Of a DNA stretch of 64,000 nt, positions 55,581 to 63,981 are shown piece by piece (the first letter of the stretch is position 1; the number at the start of each line of letters is the position of its first letter). Source of the DNA: Bog-473 sp963745175 (lineage in GTDB: Bacteria > Actinomycetota > Acidimicrobiia > Acidimicrobiales > RAAP-2); the NCBI GenBank assembly GCA_963745175.1, contig CAVUWK010000006.1, forward strand, positions 558,001 to 622,000, read 5' to 3'. The translations under genes and the position numbers were made by a program. The notes beneath the pieces were generated by a model. That model was not told where the DNA came from. It saw only the letters and a program-made list of their open reading frames with translations, and did not search any database.

Positions 55581-56468
55581 CTACTCCGTCCCGAGAAGCT
55601 CGCCGACCGCGGGCCGCACGCCGCGCAGCCACTCCTCGGCTGACATGGGAGAACGGCTCTCGGGCTGCACCTGGCGCAGGACCAGGTTGCCCCGGCCGGT
55701 CGCGACAATGGGGCCGTCGAGCGAACCGGGCGGGCGCTGTTCGCCCTGCGGCTCGCTCGGACCGAGCGCGGCGTCGAGCACGGTCAGCCGTTTGCCACGG
55801 AAGGTCGTCCAGGCCCTGCCGAGTCGAACCACCCGCGTCAGGTCGACAGCCGGTGTCGCCCAGTGGAGATGGAGATCCTCTTTCGTGATCTTCTCCGCGA
55901 TGGTGACGTCGCCCTGCTGCGGCGTGGGCTCGGGCAACCCCGACACCCCGCCGGCGAGCGCGTCCACCACCAGCGCGCTGGCCACGGTGACCAGGTGCCG
56001 GCGCAGCGCGTCGAGCGTGACGACATCGTCGAGCGGCACGGTGCGCACGGCGTAGACCGGACCGGTGTCGAGGCCCTCTTCGACCTTCATGAGGCAGACA
56101 CCCGTCTCGCGGTCGCCGGCGAGGATGGCTCGCTCGACCGGGGCGGCGCCGCGCCAGCGCGGCAGGAGGGAGAAGTGCAGGTTGACCATCGGGATCTGCG
56201 CGAGCAACCGGGCGGGGATGATACGGCCATAGGCCACCACCACCGCCAGTTCCACCCGGGCCGCAATCAGGTCGTCCATGTCGTGGGTGACGGCGAGCCC
56301 GAGCTCGGTGGCCGCCGCCTTGACCGGGCTCGGCGTGGTCTGCCCGCCGCGGCCGCGGCGTCGATCGGGTCTCGTCACGCAGAGGGCGATGTCGTGACCC
56401 GCCTCGACCAGCGCGCGCAGCGGCGGGACCGCCATGTCCGGGGTGCCGAGGTACGCCAGCCGGGCCAC
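55581..56468 (-). CDS. fmt: Methionyl-tRNA formyltransferase
   Basis: Formylates initiator Met-tRNA using 10-formyl-THF. 295 residues. LAYLGTPDMAVPPLRALVEA, catalytic NLHFSLLPRWRGAAPVERAI (family SLLPxxRGAAP with upstream His), GVCLMKVEEGLDTGPVY, and a C-terminal domain with VDLTRVVRLGRAWTTFRGK. GTG start at 56468, with TACGGT exactly six bases upstream, so possibly leaderless. First gene of fmt-methyltransferase-rpe-FAD-HAD. Confidence 0.94.
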   Translation of the reverse strand: MARLAYLGTPDMAVPPLRALVEAGHDIALCVTRPDRRRGRGGQTTPSPVKAAATELGLAVTHDMDDLIAARVELAVVVAYGRIIPARLLAQIPMVNLHFSLLPRWRGAAPVERAILAGDRETGVCLMKVEEGLDTGPVYAVRTVPLDDVVTLDALRRHLVTVASALVVDALAGGVSGLPEPTPQQGDVTIAEKITKEDLHLHWATPAVDLTRVVRLGRAWTTFRGKRLTVLDAALGPSEPQGEQRPPGSLDGPIVATGRGNLVLRQVQPESRSPMSAEEWLRGVRPAVGELLGTE

Positions 56469-56639
56469 CCGCTCACCGTAGGGCAGACCGCAGCTCCCGA
56501 ACGAGCCCTGGGCTTCAGGAACGCCGCACGCTATGCAGGATGGTCCCGGCCGATAAGGGGATTGCGCTCCGATGCCCCTTGCCCGATGGCGCCGGAGAGC
56601 ATATTTTCGTCGCCATCTACAACCCGAAAGGAGTTGAAC

Positions 56640-56816
56640 ATGGCGTATTCGCTGAACTGCTCAGATGCCGGTCAGGACTGTCCTTTTGCGGTGACCACGG
56701 CGACAGAGGATGAGCTGATGCAGCATGTCGGAGCTCACGCGGCGGCTGCTCACCCAGATATGGAGCTGACGCCAGAGACGATCGCACAGGTCAAGGGGCT
56801 GATCCGCACGGTCTGA
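56640..56816 (+). CDS. Small DUF1059-family protein
   Basis: 58 residues: MAYSLNCSDAGQDCPFAVTT then ATEDELMQHVGAHAAAAHPD and a short tail. Two Cys and two His could bind a metal, as suggested for this family. ATG follows AAAGGAG at good spacing. Divergent from fmt. Function unknown. Confidence 0.85.
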   Translation: MAYSLNCSDAGQDCPFAVTTATEDELMQHVGAHAAAAHPDMELTPETIAQVKGLIRTV

Positions 56817-57194
56817 CTTAGCCGGTCGCTCCTTCGTGACCCGAAGGCAGCGATCAGCTCTCGTGGGCGTGGGAGAAGAGCTCTGACGATCACTCTCCTC
56901 AAACGGCTATCGACCGGGCACCGAATCGATGATGGCGAGGATCGAGGGACATTTTACGCCGAGAAGATCGGTGAAGGAGCCGAGGCCTGGTTGAGTGACG
57001 AAACCGTCATCTCACGCTCCGGCCAGCTGACTCTTTCGCCAGGTTCGGTCCGCCGTCGAGCTGAACGGCCCAACCGGACTTGTCGTCGGCCAAAAGGGCG
57101 ACGTGCTCACCTGGGCGGGTGGTATTCGTGACATGAACTACTACTGAAGTGCGCTCGACTGGCGTAGGCGCAGAACGACAGAGAGGACTGAGCC
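56817..57194 (+). other. Gap with possible decayed coding sequence
   Basis: About 378 bases. One frame reads IDDGEDRGTFYAEKIGEGAE and breaks; a second reads VRSAVELNGPTGLVVGQKGD, VLTWAGGIRDMNYY and a stop near 57147. They could be pieces of one broken gene, or chance. No family recognised. Confidence 0.3.
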
Positions 57195-57701
57195 GTGACA
57201 GAGGGAAGCAAGCAAGTCGAAGTGTCACGCAGAATCGAAGCACCGGCGGCCCTCATCTTCGAGATCCTGGCGAATCCGCAACGTCACGTGGATTTCGACG
57301 GATCCGACATGCTCCGGGGAGCCGTCGTGGACCGTCCCATCTCCGACGTGGGCGACACGTTCACCATGAAGATGCATCGGCTCGGAGACGACTACCTCAT
57401 GCTCAACTATGTGGTGGCGTTCGAGCCAGATCGGCGCATTTTTTGGGAACCGGCTCCCGGAGACCCTTCACGGGCTGAGGGTGACGATCCATCCAAGGTC
57501 GGCATTCCTGCGGGCTACCGCTGGGGCTACATCCTCACTCCAGACGGTGACGACGCCACCGTCGTCACCGAGGTCTTTGACGGCGGCCCCTTGCCGGAGG
57601 ACCTCCTTCATGATGGCGGGACGTGGATCAACGGGACCAATTCGATGCTTGAGTCCATGGCGGCCAGCTTGGAGAGACTCGAAAAGATAAGTACCGAGTA
57701 G
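57195..57701 (+). CDS. SRPBCC-family protein
   Basis: 168 residues, helix-grip fold: VEVSRRIEAPAALIFEILAN, PQRHVDFDGSDMLRGAVVDR, DDYLMLNYVVAFEPDRRIFW and GYILTPDGDDATVVTEVFDG. The typical actinobacterial polyketide cyclase/dehydrase-like form, binding an unknown hydrophobic ligand. GTG start after GAGAGGA. Solo gene. Confidence 0.82.
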   Translation: MTEGSKQVEVSRRIEAPAALIFEILANPQRHVDFDGSDMLRGAVVDRPISDVGDTFTMKMHRLGDDYLMLNYVVAFEPDRRIFWEPAPGDPSRAEGDDPSKVGIPAGYRWGYILTPDGDDATVVTEVFDGGPLPEDLLHDGGTWINGTNSMLESMAASLERLEKISTE

Positions 57702-57791
57702 GACCGCTGCCGGATCGTCTTCTCTCGCTCCAAGCTGTCCCCGTATGTTCCATCGATCACGACGTCCGCGGGTCGCCCGTACTGCCGGCTT

Positions 57792-57818
57792 GGGTGCCAC
57801 CCTCCGACACCATGGGGG
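57792..57818. repeat. Dispersed repeat, copy 1
   Basis: GGGTGCCACCCTCCGACACC followed by ATGGGG. About 24 of 27 bases match 60485-60511, with CTGCCGG ahead of both. In copy 2 the core is an inverted repeat (GGTGCC/GGCACC), so this may be a REP-like element. Confidence 0.5.
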
Positions 57819-57857
57819 CAGGCCGCGGACGCATCGTCGACAGGCCATCATGGTCCT

Positions 57858-58460
57858 GTGGGTGCGAAACTTCGCCGTCACCGGTGGTGGCTAGGCGGGG
57901 CTGCAGTCATGCTTCTCGTCCTCGTCTATGGCCCCCGTGACGTCTCAGATGCCAGCGGTTCTCCCACTGTCGTCGGTACTCCGACGCACCCCCAGATCCT
58001 CACCTGTTATGAAGAAGCGACGCAGTTCACCGGCGGCACTCTGCCTCCCGTCGGGCCGCATGACATCGGATTCGGCGCTGGGTATTTCCCGAAGGCGCGC
58101 GGGCTGGCCACCATGAATCCGCCCAACTCGGGCCGAGCGGCTCAACTCACCGGGTACAAGCTCCCTCCGGTTGTCTATCCGGGAGCCACGGTGACCATGA
58201 CAATCGCCCGCGGCGCGCGGTCCTACGTGGTGCAACAGAACCCATGGTCGCCACCTCAAGGGAGCGTGTCGGTCACATACCGAGCCTGTTCGCACAAGCC
58301 TGGTTTCTTTCCCCAGAGCTTCCGGTTCACCGATGGTAGAAAACGGGGCTGCGTTCCCCTCGACGTGCGGGTCGGCGGGCAGCGAAAGACGAGCCACATT
58401 GTTCTGTCGTTCTTTGCTGGACGGTGCAGAACCTCGTCCGGATCCGTCGGGAGTGCGTGA
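57858..58460 (+). CDS. Secreted protein, function unknown
   Basis: 200 residues, GTG start (MGAKLRRHRWWLGGAAVMLL). One N-terminal signal or anchor segment, then a beta-rich domain with YPGATVTMTIARGARSYVVQ, VTYRACSHKPGFFPQSF and TSHIVLSFFAGRC. Cys residues may form disulfides. I do not recognise the family, but similar extracytoplasmic proteins are common in actinobacteria. Solo gene, convergent with the hydrolase. Confidence 0.65.
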   Translation: MGAKLRRHRWWLGGAAVMLLVLVYGPRDVSDASGSPTVVGTPTHPQILTCYEEATQFTGGTLPPVGPHDIGFGAGYFPKARGLATMNPPNSGRAAQLTGYKLPPVVYPGATVTMTIARGARSYVVQQNPWSPPQGSVSVTYRACSHKPGFFPQSFRFTDGRKRGCVPLDVRVGGQRKTSHIVLSFFAGRCRTSSGSVGSA

Positions 58461-58545
58461 CCCAGGCATGGGTCGAGCACGTCATAAGTAACCCCACGCC
58501 GGGATGCGGATCGCGTCGCCAACGTTGAAGCGTCCCTCCGACCGT

Positions 58546-59232
58546 TCAGACGGACGCAGCGAGCTTGAGGATGGCCTCGATCACCACGTCGGGATTCGAG
58601 AGCATGGCAACGTGGCTGCTGGCAACCTCATACGTTGTAGCGCCCATCCGCTTCGCGACGAAGCGTTCTAGTTCCGGATTTACGGTGTGGTCTTCCGTAC
58701 CCACGACGTACGCACACGGCTTCGACTTCCAAGCGGCACCAGGAATCTTCTGATTGAACAGGTCCACTACCGGGACGCCCTGGGTGGCCCAGACGAGCTG
58801 CTGCTCTTCAGCCGACAGGTCCCCACAGAAGTACTGAATGCCCTCGCGCTTCAACCAGATACGGCCTTCCGCTACTTCAATGTGATCCAAGACATCGGTT
58901 TTAGGGAACTTTTCCTGCTGGCTCTGCGACGTCTCGTCGTCGTCCGGGGCGAGCGCGCAGATATAGACCAGACCCACAACGCGGTCGTCGGTTCCAGCCG
59001 CGGTGATGACGGTTCCTCCATATGAGTGACCGACAAGAATGGCCGGGCTCTTGACCTGCCCCAGAGAGCGCTTCACCGCTGCCACGTCGCCCTCGAGTGA
59101 GTCCAGGCTGTTCTGGGTGGAAACCACCTCGTGTCCATCCTCGATCAACGCGGGGATCACTTTGCTAAAGCACGAGCCGTCAGCCCAGAGCCCGTGGGCG
59201 AACACGATGCTCGGCTTGTTTTCGTTCGACAT
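58546..59232 (-). CDS. Alpha/beta hydrolase
   Basis: 228 residues. PSIVFAHGLWADGSCFSKVI (oxyanion region), nucleophile Ser in ILVGHSYGGTVITAAG, acid in VGTEDHTVNPELERFVAKRM and His in ASSHVAMLSNPDVV. This matches the small actinobacterial hydrolases often annotated as esterase or chloroperoxidase-like. ATG 59232 follows an excellent GGGAGGAACT. Substrate unknown. Confidence 0.85.
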   Translation of the reverse strand: MSNENKPSIVFAHGLWADGSCFSKVIPALIEDGHEVVSTQNSLDSLEGDVAAVKRSLGQVKSPAILVGHSYGGTVITAAGTDDRVVGLVYICALAPDDDETSQSQQEKFPKTDVLDHIEVAEGRIWLKREGIQYFCGDLSAEEQQLVWATQGVPVVDLFNQKIPGAAWKSKPCAYVVGTEDHTVNPELERFVAKRMGATTYEVASSHVAMLSNPDVVIEAILKLAASV

Positions 59233-59353
59233 AGTTCCTCCCTTAACTGGACACGGACCGACGATCCGCGTCACCTACGAACCCAATGCTTGCGCCAAAA
59301 GACCGTCACGTCTACCGAGTCCTCGGAGTAGTCCGACCTGCACTTTTAGTTTG

Positions 59354-59376
59354 CATGGCGATTTGTAATCGCCATG
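59354..59376. promoter_or_regulatory. Perfect inverted repeat upstream of the hydrolase gene
   Basis: CATGGCGATT-TGT-AATCGCCATG: 10-base arms, 3-base spacer. It lies between the methyltransferase stop and the hydrolase start, 122 bases from the latter. It could be a repressor site or a terminator stem. Confidence 0.4.
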
Positions 59377-59457
59377 GTGATCTAGGTAGCCCAGTGCGCC
59401 GGGTCCGTCTCGTTACGAAGGGCTGCTTCCTAACCAGGCGGGCAGCGCAGACGACGC

Positions 59458-60273
59458 TTATGCGACCTGCTGACCGTGGCGACCCCACGCAGCCATCGTG
59501 ACCGGGGACAAAAGGCTGAGTCGAGGATCGTTACAGAGGGTGATGGCAGTATCGATCTCCTCGGGAGTCATCCGTCCAGTTTCGATCATGCCCTGTCTCA
59601 ACTGAGCGAGAGTGAGTTGCCACACGAGCCCGCCAGGTTGGCCGGCCTTCCACACCGAGACGCGACCAACACAACCGACATCCAAAAGGTTCGCATTCGC
59701 CATGTCGTAAGCGACCCGGCGCCCATAGAAGGGATCAAAAGCATGCTGCTCGATCAATGCGGCGTTGTGAACGTCCACGAGACGAGCGAGGAGAGAGCGC
59801 TCGTGCTCATCTAGCCCGGGGCCCCCAGATAGGGATTCAAAGTCCATCTCCTCGGCCACGAGCCATCCTCCTGGCTTCAACGATGCGATCAACCGTTGCA
59901 TGGCATCCCGTGGCCTCTCGAGCCAGGCCAGTAACAGTCGACAGTGGACGAGATCAAAATGGCCCGTGGGAAGTTCGTCCTCAAGGACATTGTGGACACG
60001 GATATCCAGATTTGCGTAGGCCAGTTGTTCGAGGGGCATGGTGTTGATGTCTGTGGCTACAACGACCCCGCCGGCCCCGACTCGTTCGCAAAGCCATGCT
60101 GCGACCGAGCCCCCGCCAGCACCGACTTCCAAGCAATGCCAGCCAGCCTCCACACCCCTCGCCTCGAGTATCTCGATCGTTCCCTCGTCGAGCACCGCCT
60201 CAAGGGCGCGTAACCGCTGGAGCTGGACAGGAAGCGCATTGTCAAAGGCATACGTCCCCTCGTGCGCGGTCAC
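59458..60273 (-). CDS. Class I SAM-dependent methyltransferase
   Basis: 271 residues. SAM-binding motif CLEVGAGGGSVAAWLCERVG, then VVVATDINTMPLEQLAYANL, GHFDLVHCRLLLAWLERPRD and SLKPGGWLVAEEMDFESLSG. The small-molecule methyltransferase type common in actinobacterial accessory DNA; substrate unknown. GTG start (MTAHEGTYAFDNALPVQLQR). Confidence 0.82.
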   Translation of the reverse strand: MTAHEGTYAFDNALPVQLQRLRALEAVLDEGTIEILEARGVEAGWHCLEVGAGGGSVAAWLCERVGAGGVVVATDINTMPLEQLAYANLDIRVHNVLEDELPTGHFDLVHCRLLLAWLERPRDAMQRLIASLKPGGWLVAEEMDFESLSGGPGLDEHERSLLARLVDVHNAALIEQHAFDPFYGRRVAYDMANANLLDVGCVGRVSVWKAGQPGGLVWQLTLAQLRQGMIETGRMTPEEIDTAITLCNDPRLSLLSPVTMAAWGRHGQQVA

Positions 60274-60596
60274 GTCGAGGCTCCCCCTTTCCAGCGCAGC
60301 GACAGCTGGAGGCTACCCGACGGCGTGCGCACGAGCCCTAGACGAGGTCGATACGCCACGATGAGGGCCTCGGCTTTCGCTGGTCCCCGTTCGCGGCATT
60401 CGTGATGCTCATCGCTGCTTCTCGATAACCCCTGTCCATGTGGTGCACCCTAAGCAAGCACTGCCCCCGTTCGCTGCCGGGATGGGGTGCCACCCTGCGG
60501 CACCATGGGGACACCCACCGATGACGAATTCCTAGGCTTGAGATTAAGGGCTGCGTGTATCGACGCCGCAAGCCGAGGGTGGCGACTGCGAGACGC
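60274..60596. other. Non-coding gap with a dispersed repeat
   Basis: No gene seen. Holds repeat copy 2 at 60485-60511 (see 57792-57818), whose core GGTGCC-ACCCTGC-GGCACC is a hairpin and could end transcription of the cyclase gene. Confidence 0.4.
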
Positions 60597-61916
60597 TCAG
60601 TAAGCGACGGCGTACAGCGTCCACTCCTCCGGAACACCCTTGAGGGAGTGGACACCCCTGTCGGTGAAGATTAACCCCGAGCCCGTGGTGAGGTCCTTCA
60701 CGGTTCGACTGGCGAGAACATCTCCGGCTCCGGCCAAGGCGGCAATCCGTGCGGCGATGTGGACGGCGATGCCGCCGATGTCATCATCGCGGATCTCTAC
60801 CTCTCCCGTGTGGAGCCCAGCTCGAACGGCCAGCCCGATGCCCTCGGCCTCTCCACCAAAGTCCGAGGCAAATCGCGCTGCCCGGGCCGGACCATCGAAG
60901 GTGGCGAGTACACCGTCACCCGTGGTCTTCACCACCCGCCCTGAGTACCTCTCTGCTGTTCGCCGTGCCATCAGATCGTGACGATCGAGCAATCGCTTCC
61001 AGTCGGCGTCACCCATCCGAACGGCCATGTCGGTAGAAGCGACGATGTCGGTGAACACCACGGTAGCCAGCACCCGATCGGTGACCTTTTCGTGGCGGGT
61101 CCCCGTCAAGAACTCCTCGATCGCTCCTGTCCAAGCCGCGGTGTCCCCGAATGTGACATGGTCGACGCCTTCGAGCGCAATGAACTTGGCGCCCGGGATC
61201 TTGGATGCGATGTACTCACCTGCCGCTATCGGCACGACCAGGTCTCCCCGCCGATGAAGCACCAGGGTCGGTACCTGAATCGTCGGTAGCACTGACCGCA
61301 CGTCGAGTTCGCCGACCATGGTCTGGAGAGCGCGGAGAGAACCAGGGCTGGCGGACATGCGTGTCAGCGTCGACCACCACTCCCGGATCGCCGGAATGTC
61401 AGCAACGCTCGGGGCGTAGGTCTCGATGTCTAGGGCGTCAGGAAAATTGGCGAATGCGTCGTCAACGGACCGCTTCCAGTCCTCAGCCGGTATCCCAGGC
61501 CACCCGGGCGCGGCCGTTGCTCGAGGGAAGGTTCCGAAGAGGACGAGAGCGGTTGTACGTTCAGGGTAGGTAGCGGCGAACAGCGCGGCCATGGGACCAC
61601 CCTCCGAAGCCCCGTAGATGGCGGCGCGTTCACTGCCGGCGGCATCCATAACGGCTCGGACGTCGTCCATCCGCTCCTCGAGCGAGGCTACGCCAACGTC
61701 CCGGTCGGACATCCCGGTACCCCGTTTGTCAAAGCGGATCAATCGGCTGAACGCTGCCAAGCTCTCCACAAATTGCGCATGGCTGGGATCGGTCAACAGG
61801 AACTCGAGGTGGCTGTAGATCCCGGGCACCCAGACCAGGTCCATGGGACCGTCGCCGACGACCTGGTAGGCGATGCTCACCTCGCCGCTTCGGGCGTACC
61901 TGGTCTTGGGAATCAC
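60597..61916 (-). CDS. Alpha/beta hydrolase fused to a class III adenylate/guanylate cyclase
   Basis: 439 residues. Residues 1 to about 275: alpha/beta hydrolase with nucleophile Ser near 104 (YGASEGGPMAAL), a Glu-flanked variant of the usual elbow, and VLHRRGDLVVPIAAGEYIAS plus GVDHVTFGDTAAW. Residues about 283-439: class III cyclase with metal Asp in ATVVFTDIVASTDMAVRMGD, RVVKTTGDGVLATFDGPARA (second metal Asp) and GLAVRAGLHTGEVEIRDDDI. Cyclic nucleotide signalling may be gated by a ligand bound to the hydrolase-like domain; this is a known actinobacterial architecture. GTG start. Confidence 0.88.
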   Translation of the reverse strand: MIPKTRYARSGEVSIAYQVVGDGPMDLVWVPGIYSHLEFLLTDPSHAQFVESLAAFSRLIRFDKRGTGMSDRDVGVASLEERMDDVRAVMDAAGSERAAIYGASEGGPMAALFAATYPERTTALVLFGTFPRATAAPGWPGIPAEDWKRSVDDAFANFPDALDIETYAPSVADIPAIREWWSTLTRMSASPGSLRALQTMVGELDVRSVLPTIQVPTLVLHRRGDLVVPIAAGEYIASKIPGAKFIALEGVDHVTFGDTAAWTGAIEEFLTGTRHEKVTDRVLATVVFTDIVASTDMAVRMGDADWKRLLDRHDLMARRTAERYSGRVVKTTGDGVLATFDGPARAARFASDFGGEAEGIGLAVRAGLHTGEVEIRDDDIGGIAVHIAARIAALAGAGDVLASRTVKDLTTGSGLIFTDRGVHSLKGVPEEWTLYAVAY

Positions 61917-62123
61917 GTCTCAAGGATGACAGGCCAGCGGTTCAATGCAAAGCGGCGAACCCAAAGGCGCCCGGGCGAAGAGTCTGGAGTCTCCAGCACC
62001 CCTCGGCTGCTCCGATCCGATGGTTTCACAAAGGTGCCCCCGTCCGCCGGTTCAGTGAGACCTGTCAGCGATGCCGCTGTTCTGATCTTGGGTGCAGATG
62101 ACCGATGTGATCAGCCCGAGTTT

Positions 62124-62393
62124 CTAATTCCTCGCACCGTCCACATCGCTTTGGGTCACCCGAATCGAACGCGGCCAGCCCTGGGCAGCTGAGAGCCGGA
62201 CCCAATAGGCGTCCCCGTCGAAGGAGATCCATGACACCGTAGGGGGTGATCCCTCGGGTCCGGATAGCGCGAGAAGATTCGACCGGTACTTTGGGTCGAT
62301 TCGATAGCCGCGAATCGGGAGGTCGACTTCGGCGGTGCAAGTACTACCAGCACGACCCCGAGCCCGCCACGACAACTTCGCGAGTCTCTTCAC
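62124..62393 (-). CDS. Doubtful small hypothetical protein
   Basis: 89-residue open frame (MKRLAKLSWRARGRAGSTCT, then IRGYRIDPKYRSNLLALSGP, SWISFDGDAYWVRLSAAQGW). The middle looks protein-like, but there is no ribosome binding site and no family. It lies in the 635-base gap 61917-62551, which otherwise shows nothing. Confidence 0.25.
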   Translation of the reverse strand: MKRLAKLSWRARGRAGSTCTAEVDLPIRGYRIDPKYRSNLLALSGPEGSPPTVSWISFDGDAYWVRLSAAQGWPRSIRVTQSDVDGARN

Positions 62394-62551
62394 GGAACCT
62401 TCTTCCGGTTCGGCACCTCTGGTTGCGAGTGTACGCCTTCATCTCAAGATGTCGGGTCCGGGAAGCTCAACCGTCTGCTCCCGTTTGCCGGAACTGAGCG
62501 TGGTGGTCTGCACCCGCCACTCCTTCTGGGTAGAAGGGGCATAATCCGACC

Positions 62552-62812
62552 ATGAGCGCGGGAGAGAACATCGAGGTAATCAATCGGCTGGCAACTGCTT
62601 ACGCGGTGGCTGACGTCCAAGCCATCGACCGGCTTCTGGCTGACGACGTGGTCTTCCACATCCCAGGGCGCCACCCCCTATCCGGGACCTACGTTGGCAA
62701 GACCGACGTGTTCGGCCTTTTGGGAAAGGTGGTTGCTCTAAGCACCATGGGGTCACCTAGAACGACCTCCGATGGCCGACATTTCTCGGCTCACTACACC
62801 CCTCCGACGTGA
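62552..62812 (+). pseudogene. Truncated SnoaL-like (NTF2-fold) gene
   Basis: 86 residues. INRLATAYAVADVQAIDRLL, ADDVVFHIPGRHPLSGTYVG and FGLLGKVVALS match the start of SnoaL-like proteins, which usually reach about 130 residues. After this the sequence turns into an unrelated tail (TMGSPRTTSDGRHFSAHY), and no other frame restores the fold. CATAAT lies exactly six bases before the ATG, so it may once have been leaderless. Confidence 0.55.
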
Positions 62813-62917
62813 GCGTTCGGCTCAGAGAAGTGTGAATTCAGTTCCCGGCCAGACCCAGCGAAGCGTCGACCAGTGGTTCACTAGGGGTGCATCGTCGGCC
62901 CAACGCATATCGAGCGA

Positions 62918-63529
62918 TTACCGGGCGACAATCCCGTCCAACAGCACCGCGGCGACCGTGGCCGCGTAGTCGTCGGCGTCGATGTCGGGATGGCTGTCGA
63001 GATAGCCGAGCATGGCGTCGACGGCGCCCTGGTAAGTCACCGCCAGCAAGCGCGGATCGAACGTGCTGCGAAAGTAGCCGTCGGTTTGGCCCCGCCGGAA
63101 GATGGCCTCCTGAGCGCCGTACATCTCCTCGTAGTCCTGCAGGCCGAGGCGAAGCGAGCCGTCGGCGTTGCGGAGATTGACGACGATTTCCCCGATGGCC
63201 CGACGCTCCTTGCCGTGCGTCCGGCCCAACGCCGCCGCCCCCCGGATCGCGGTGCGGATCACGTCGGGGGTCGGTGCATCAAGGTCGAGCGTCGAGCCGA
63301 CGGTGCTGCGCAGCAGGTTCAACGTGCGGTGCGCCGTCATTTCGAACAGCTCGTCGAGGTCGGCGAAGTAATGCCACAACAAGCCCTTGGAAACACCGGC
63401 ACGGCGGGCGATGGCATCCGCGCTTGCTCCCCGGTAGCCGTGAGCGGCGAGCACTTCGACGGCCGCAGCCATCAGTTGTTCTCGCCGCTCCTCGGCACTC
63501 AAGCGCTGTCGCCGAGCAGCTTCTGCCAC
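62918..63529 (-). CDS. TetR-family transcriptional regulator
   Basis: 203 residues. HTH region REQLMAAAVEVLAAHGYRGA, SADAIARRAGVSKGLLWHYF, then ADLDELFEM. The effector domain has GKERRAIGEIVVNLRNADGS and YQGAVDAMLGYLDSHPDI. I prefer GTG 63529 (GGAGG four bases upstream, directly after the membrane-protein stop) to GTG 63550, which would overlap that gene. Co-transcribed with the membrane protein and probably binds the double palindrome at 63941-63981, controlling its own operon. Confidence 0.85.
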   Translation of the reverse strand: MAEAARRQRLSAEERREQLMAAAVEVLAAHGYRGASADAIARRAGVSKGLLWHYFADLDELFEMTAHRTLNLLRSTVGSTLDLDAPTPDVIRTAIRGAAALGRTHGKERRAIGEIVVNLRNADGSLRLGLQDYEEMYGAQEAIFRRGQTDGYFRSTFDPRLLAVTYQGAVDAMLGYLDSHPDIDADDYAATVAAVLLDGIVAR

Positions 63530-63530
63530 C

Positions 63531-63950
63531 TCACCTCCACGCCCGTCCACGAATGGACGCGATTATGACCCCGCCCATGAGGGCGGCGATCGCCACCATT
63601 TCGAAACGCATCCAGGTGGGGAACGACCCGGGCGCTGCCGCCTCGATGATGTTGGCGACCAAGAGGACCGTGGCGATGATGAGGACGGCGACGCTTGCGC
63701 GGCGACTTCCCCGGCGGGCCGCCCGCATCCGAATCTCGAGTAACACGGCGGAAAAGGGCACGATCACCGCGTGGGCCCAGGCGCTGGACGCCGCCTCCTT
63801 GGATCCCACGGCCGACAGCAACCCGAGTACCACCAGTGTGGCGACGGAGATGGCGAGGTAGAGCCCGATCAGTGTCGGTACCAGTCCTGCCTGGTGGGTG
63901 CTGGTGTGGAAGGTGGAGCTGCGTTCGTCGTGAATCCTAGTATTGACCAT
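63531..63950 (-). CDS. Four-helix membrane protein, function unknown
   Basis: 139 residues with about four hydrophobic segments (LIGLYLAISVATLVVLGLLS, AWAHAVIVPFSAVLLEIRM, ASVAVLIIATVLLVANII, MVAIAALMGGVIIASIRG). No family recognised; the size and tetR partner suggest a repressed transporter-like or stress membrane protein. ATG 63950 lies inside the operator and one base after the predicted transcription start, so the mRNA would be leaderless. Confidence 0.7.
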   Translation of the reverse strand: MVNTRIHDERSSTFHTSTHQAGLVPTLIGLYLAISVATLVVLGLLSAVGSKEAASSAWAHAVIVPFSAVLLEIRMRAARRGSRRASVAVLIIATVLLVANIIEAAAPGSFPTWMRFEMVAIAALMGGVIIASIRGRAWR

Positions 63951-63981
63951 AGGGTCAATACTATTGACCCTATGGTCAATA
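63941..63981 (-). promoter_or_regulatory. Promoter buried in a double TetR operator
   Basis: A perfect 41-base palindrome made of two operators, TTGACCATAGGGTCAA and TTGACCCTATGGTCAA, each itself a TTGACC-4-GGTCAA palindrome. TTGACT (63986-63981), 17 bases, TAGTAT (63963-63958) forms a near-consensus promoter running through it. Repressor binding must block RNA polymerase. Confidence 0.75.
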
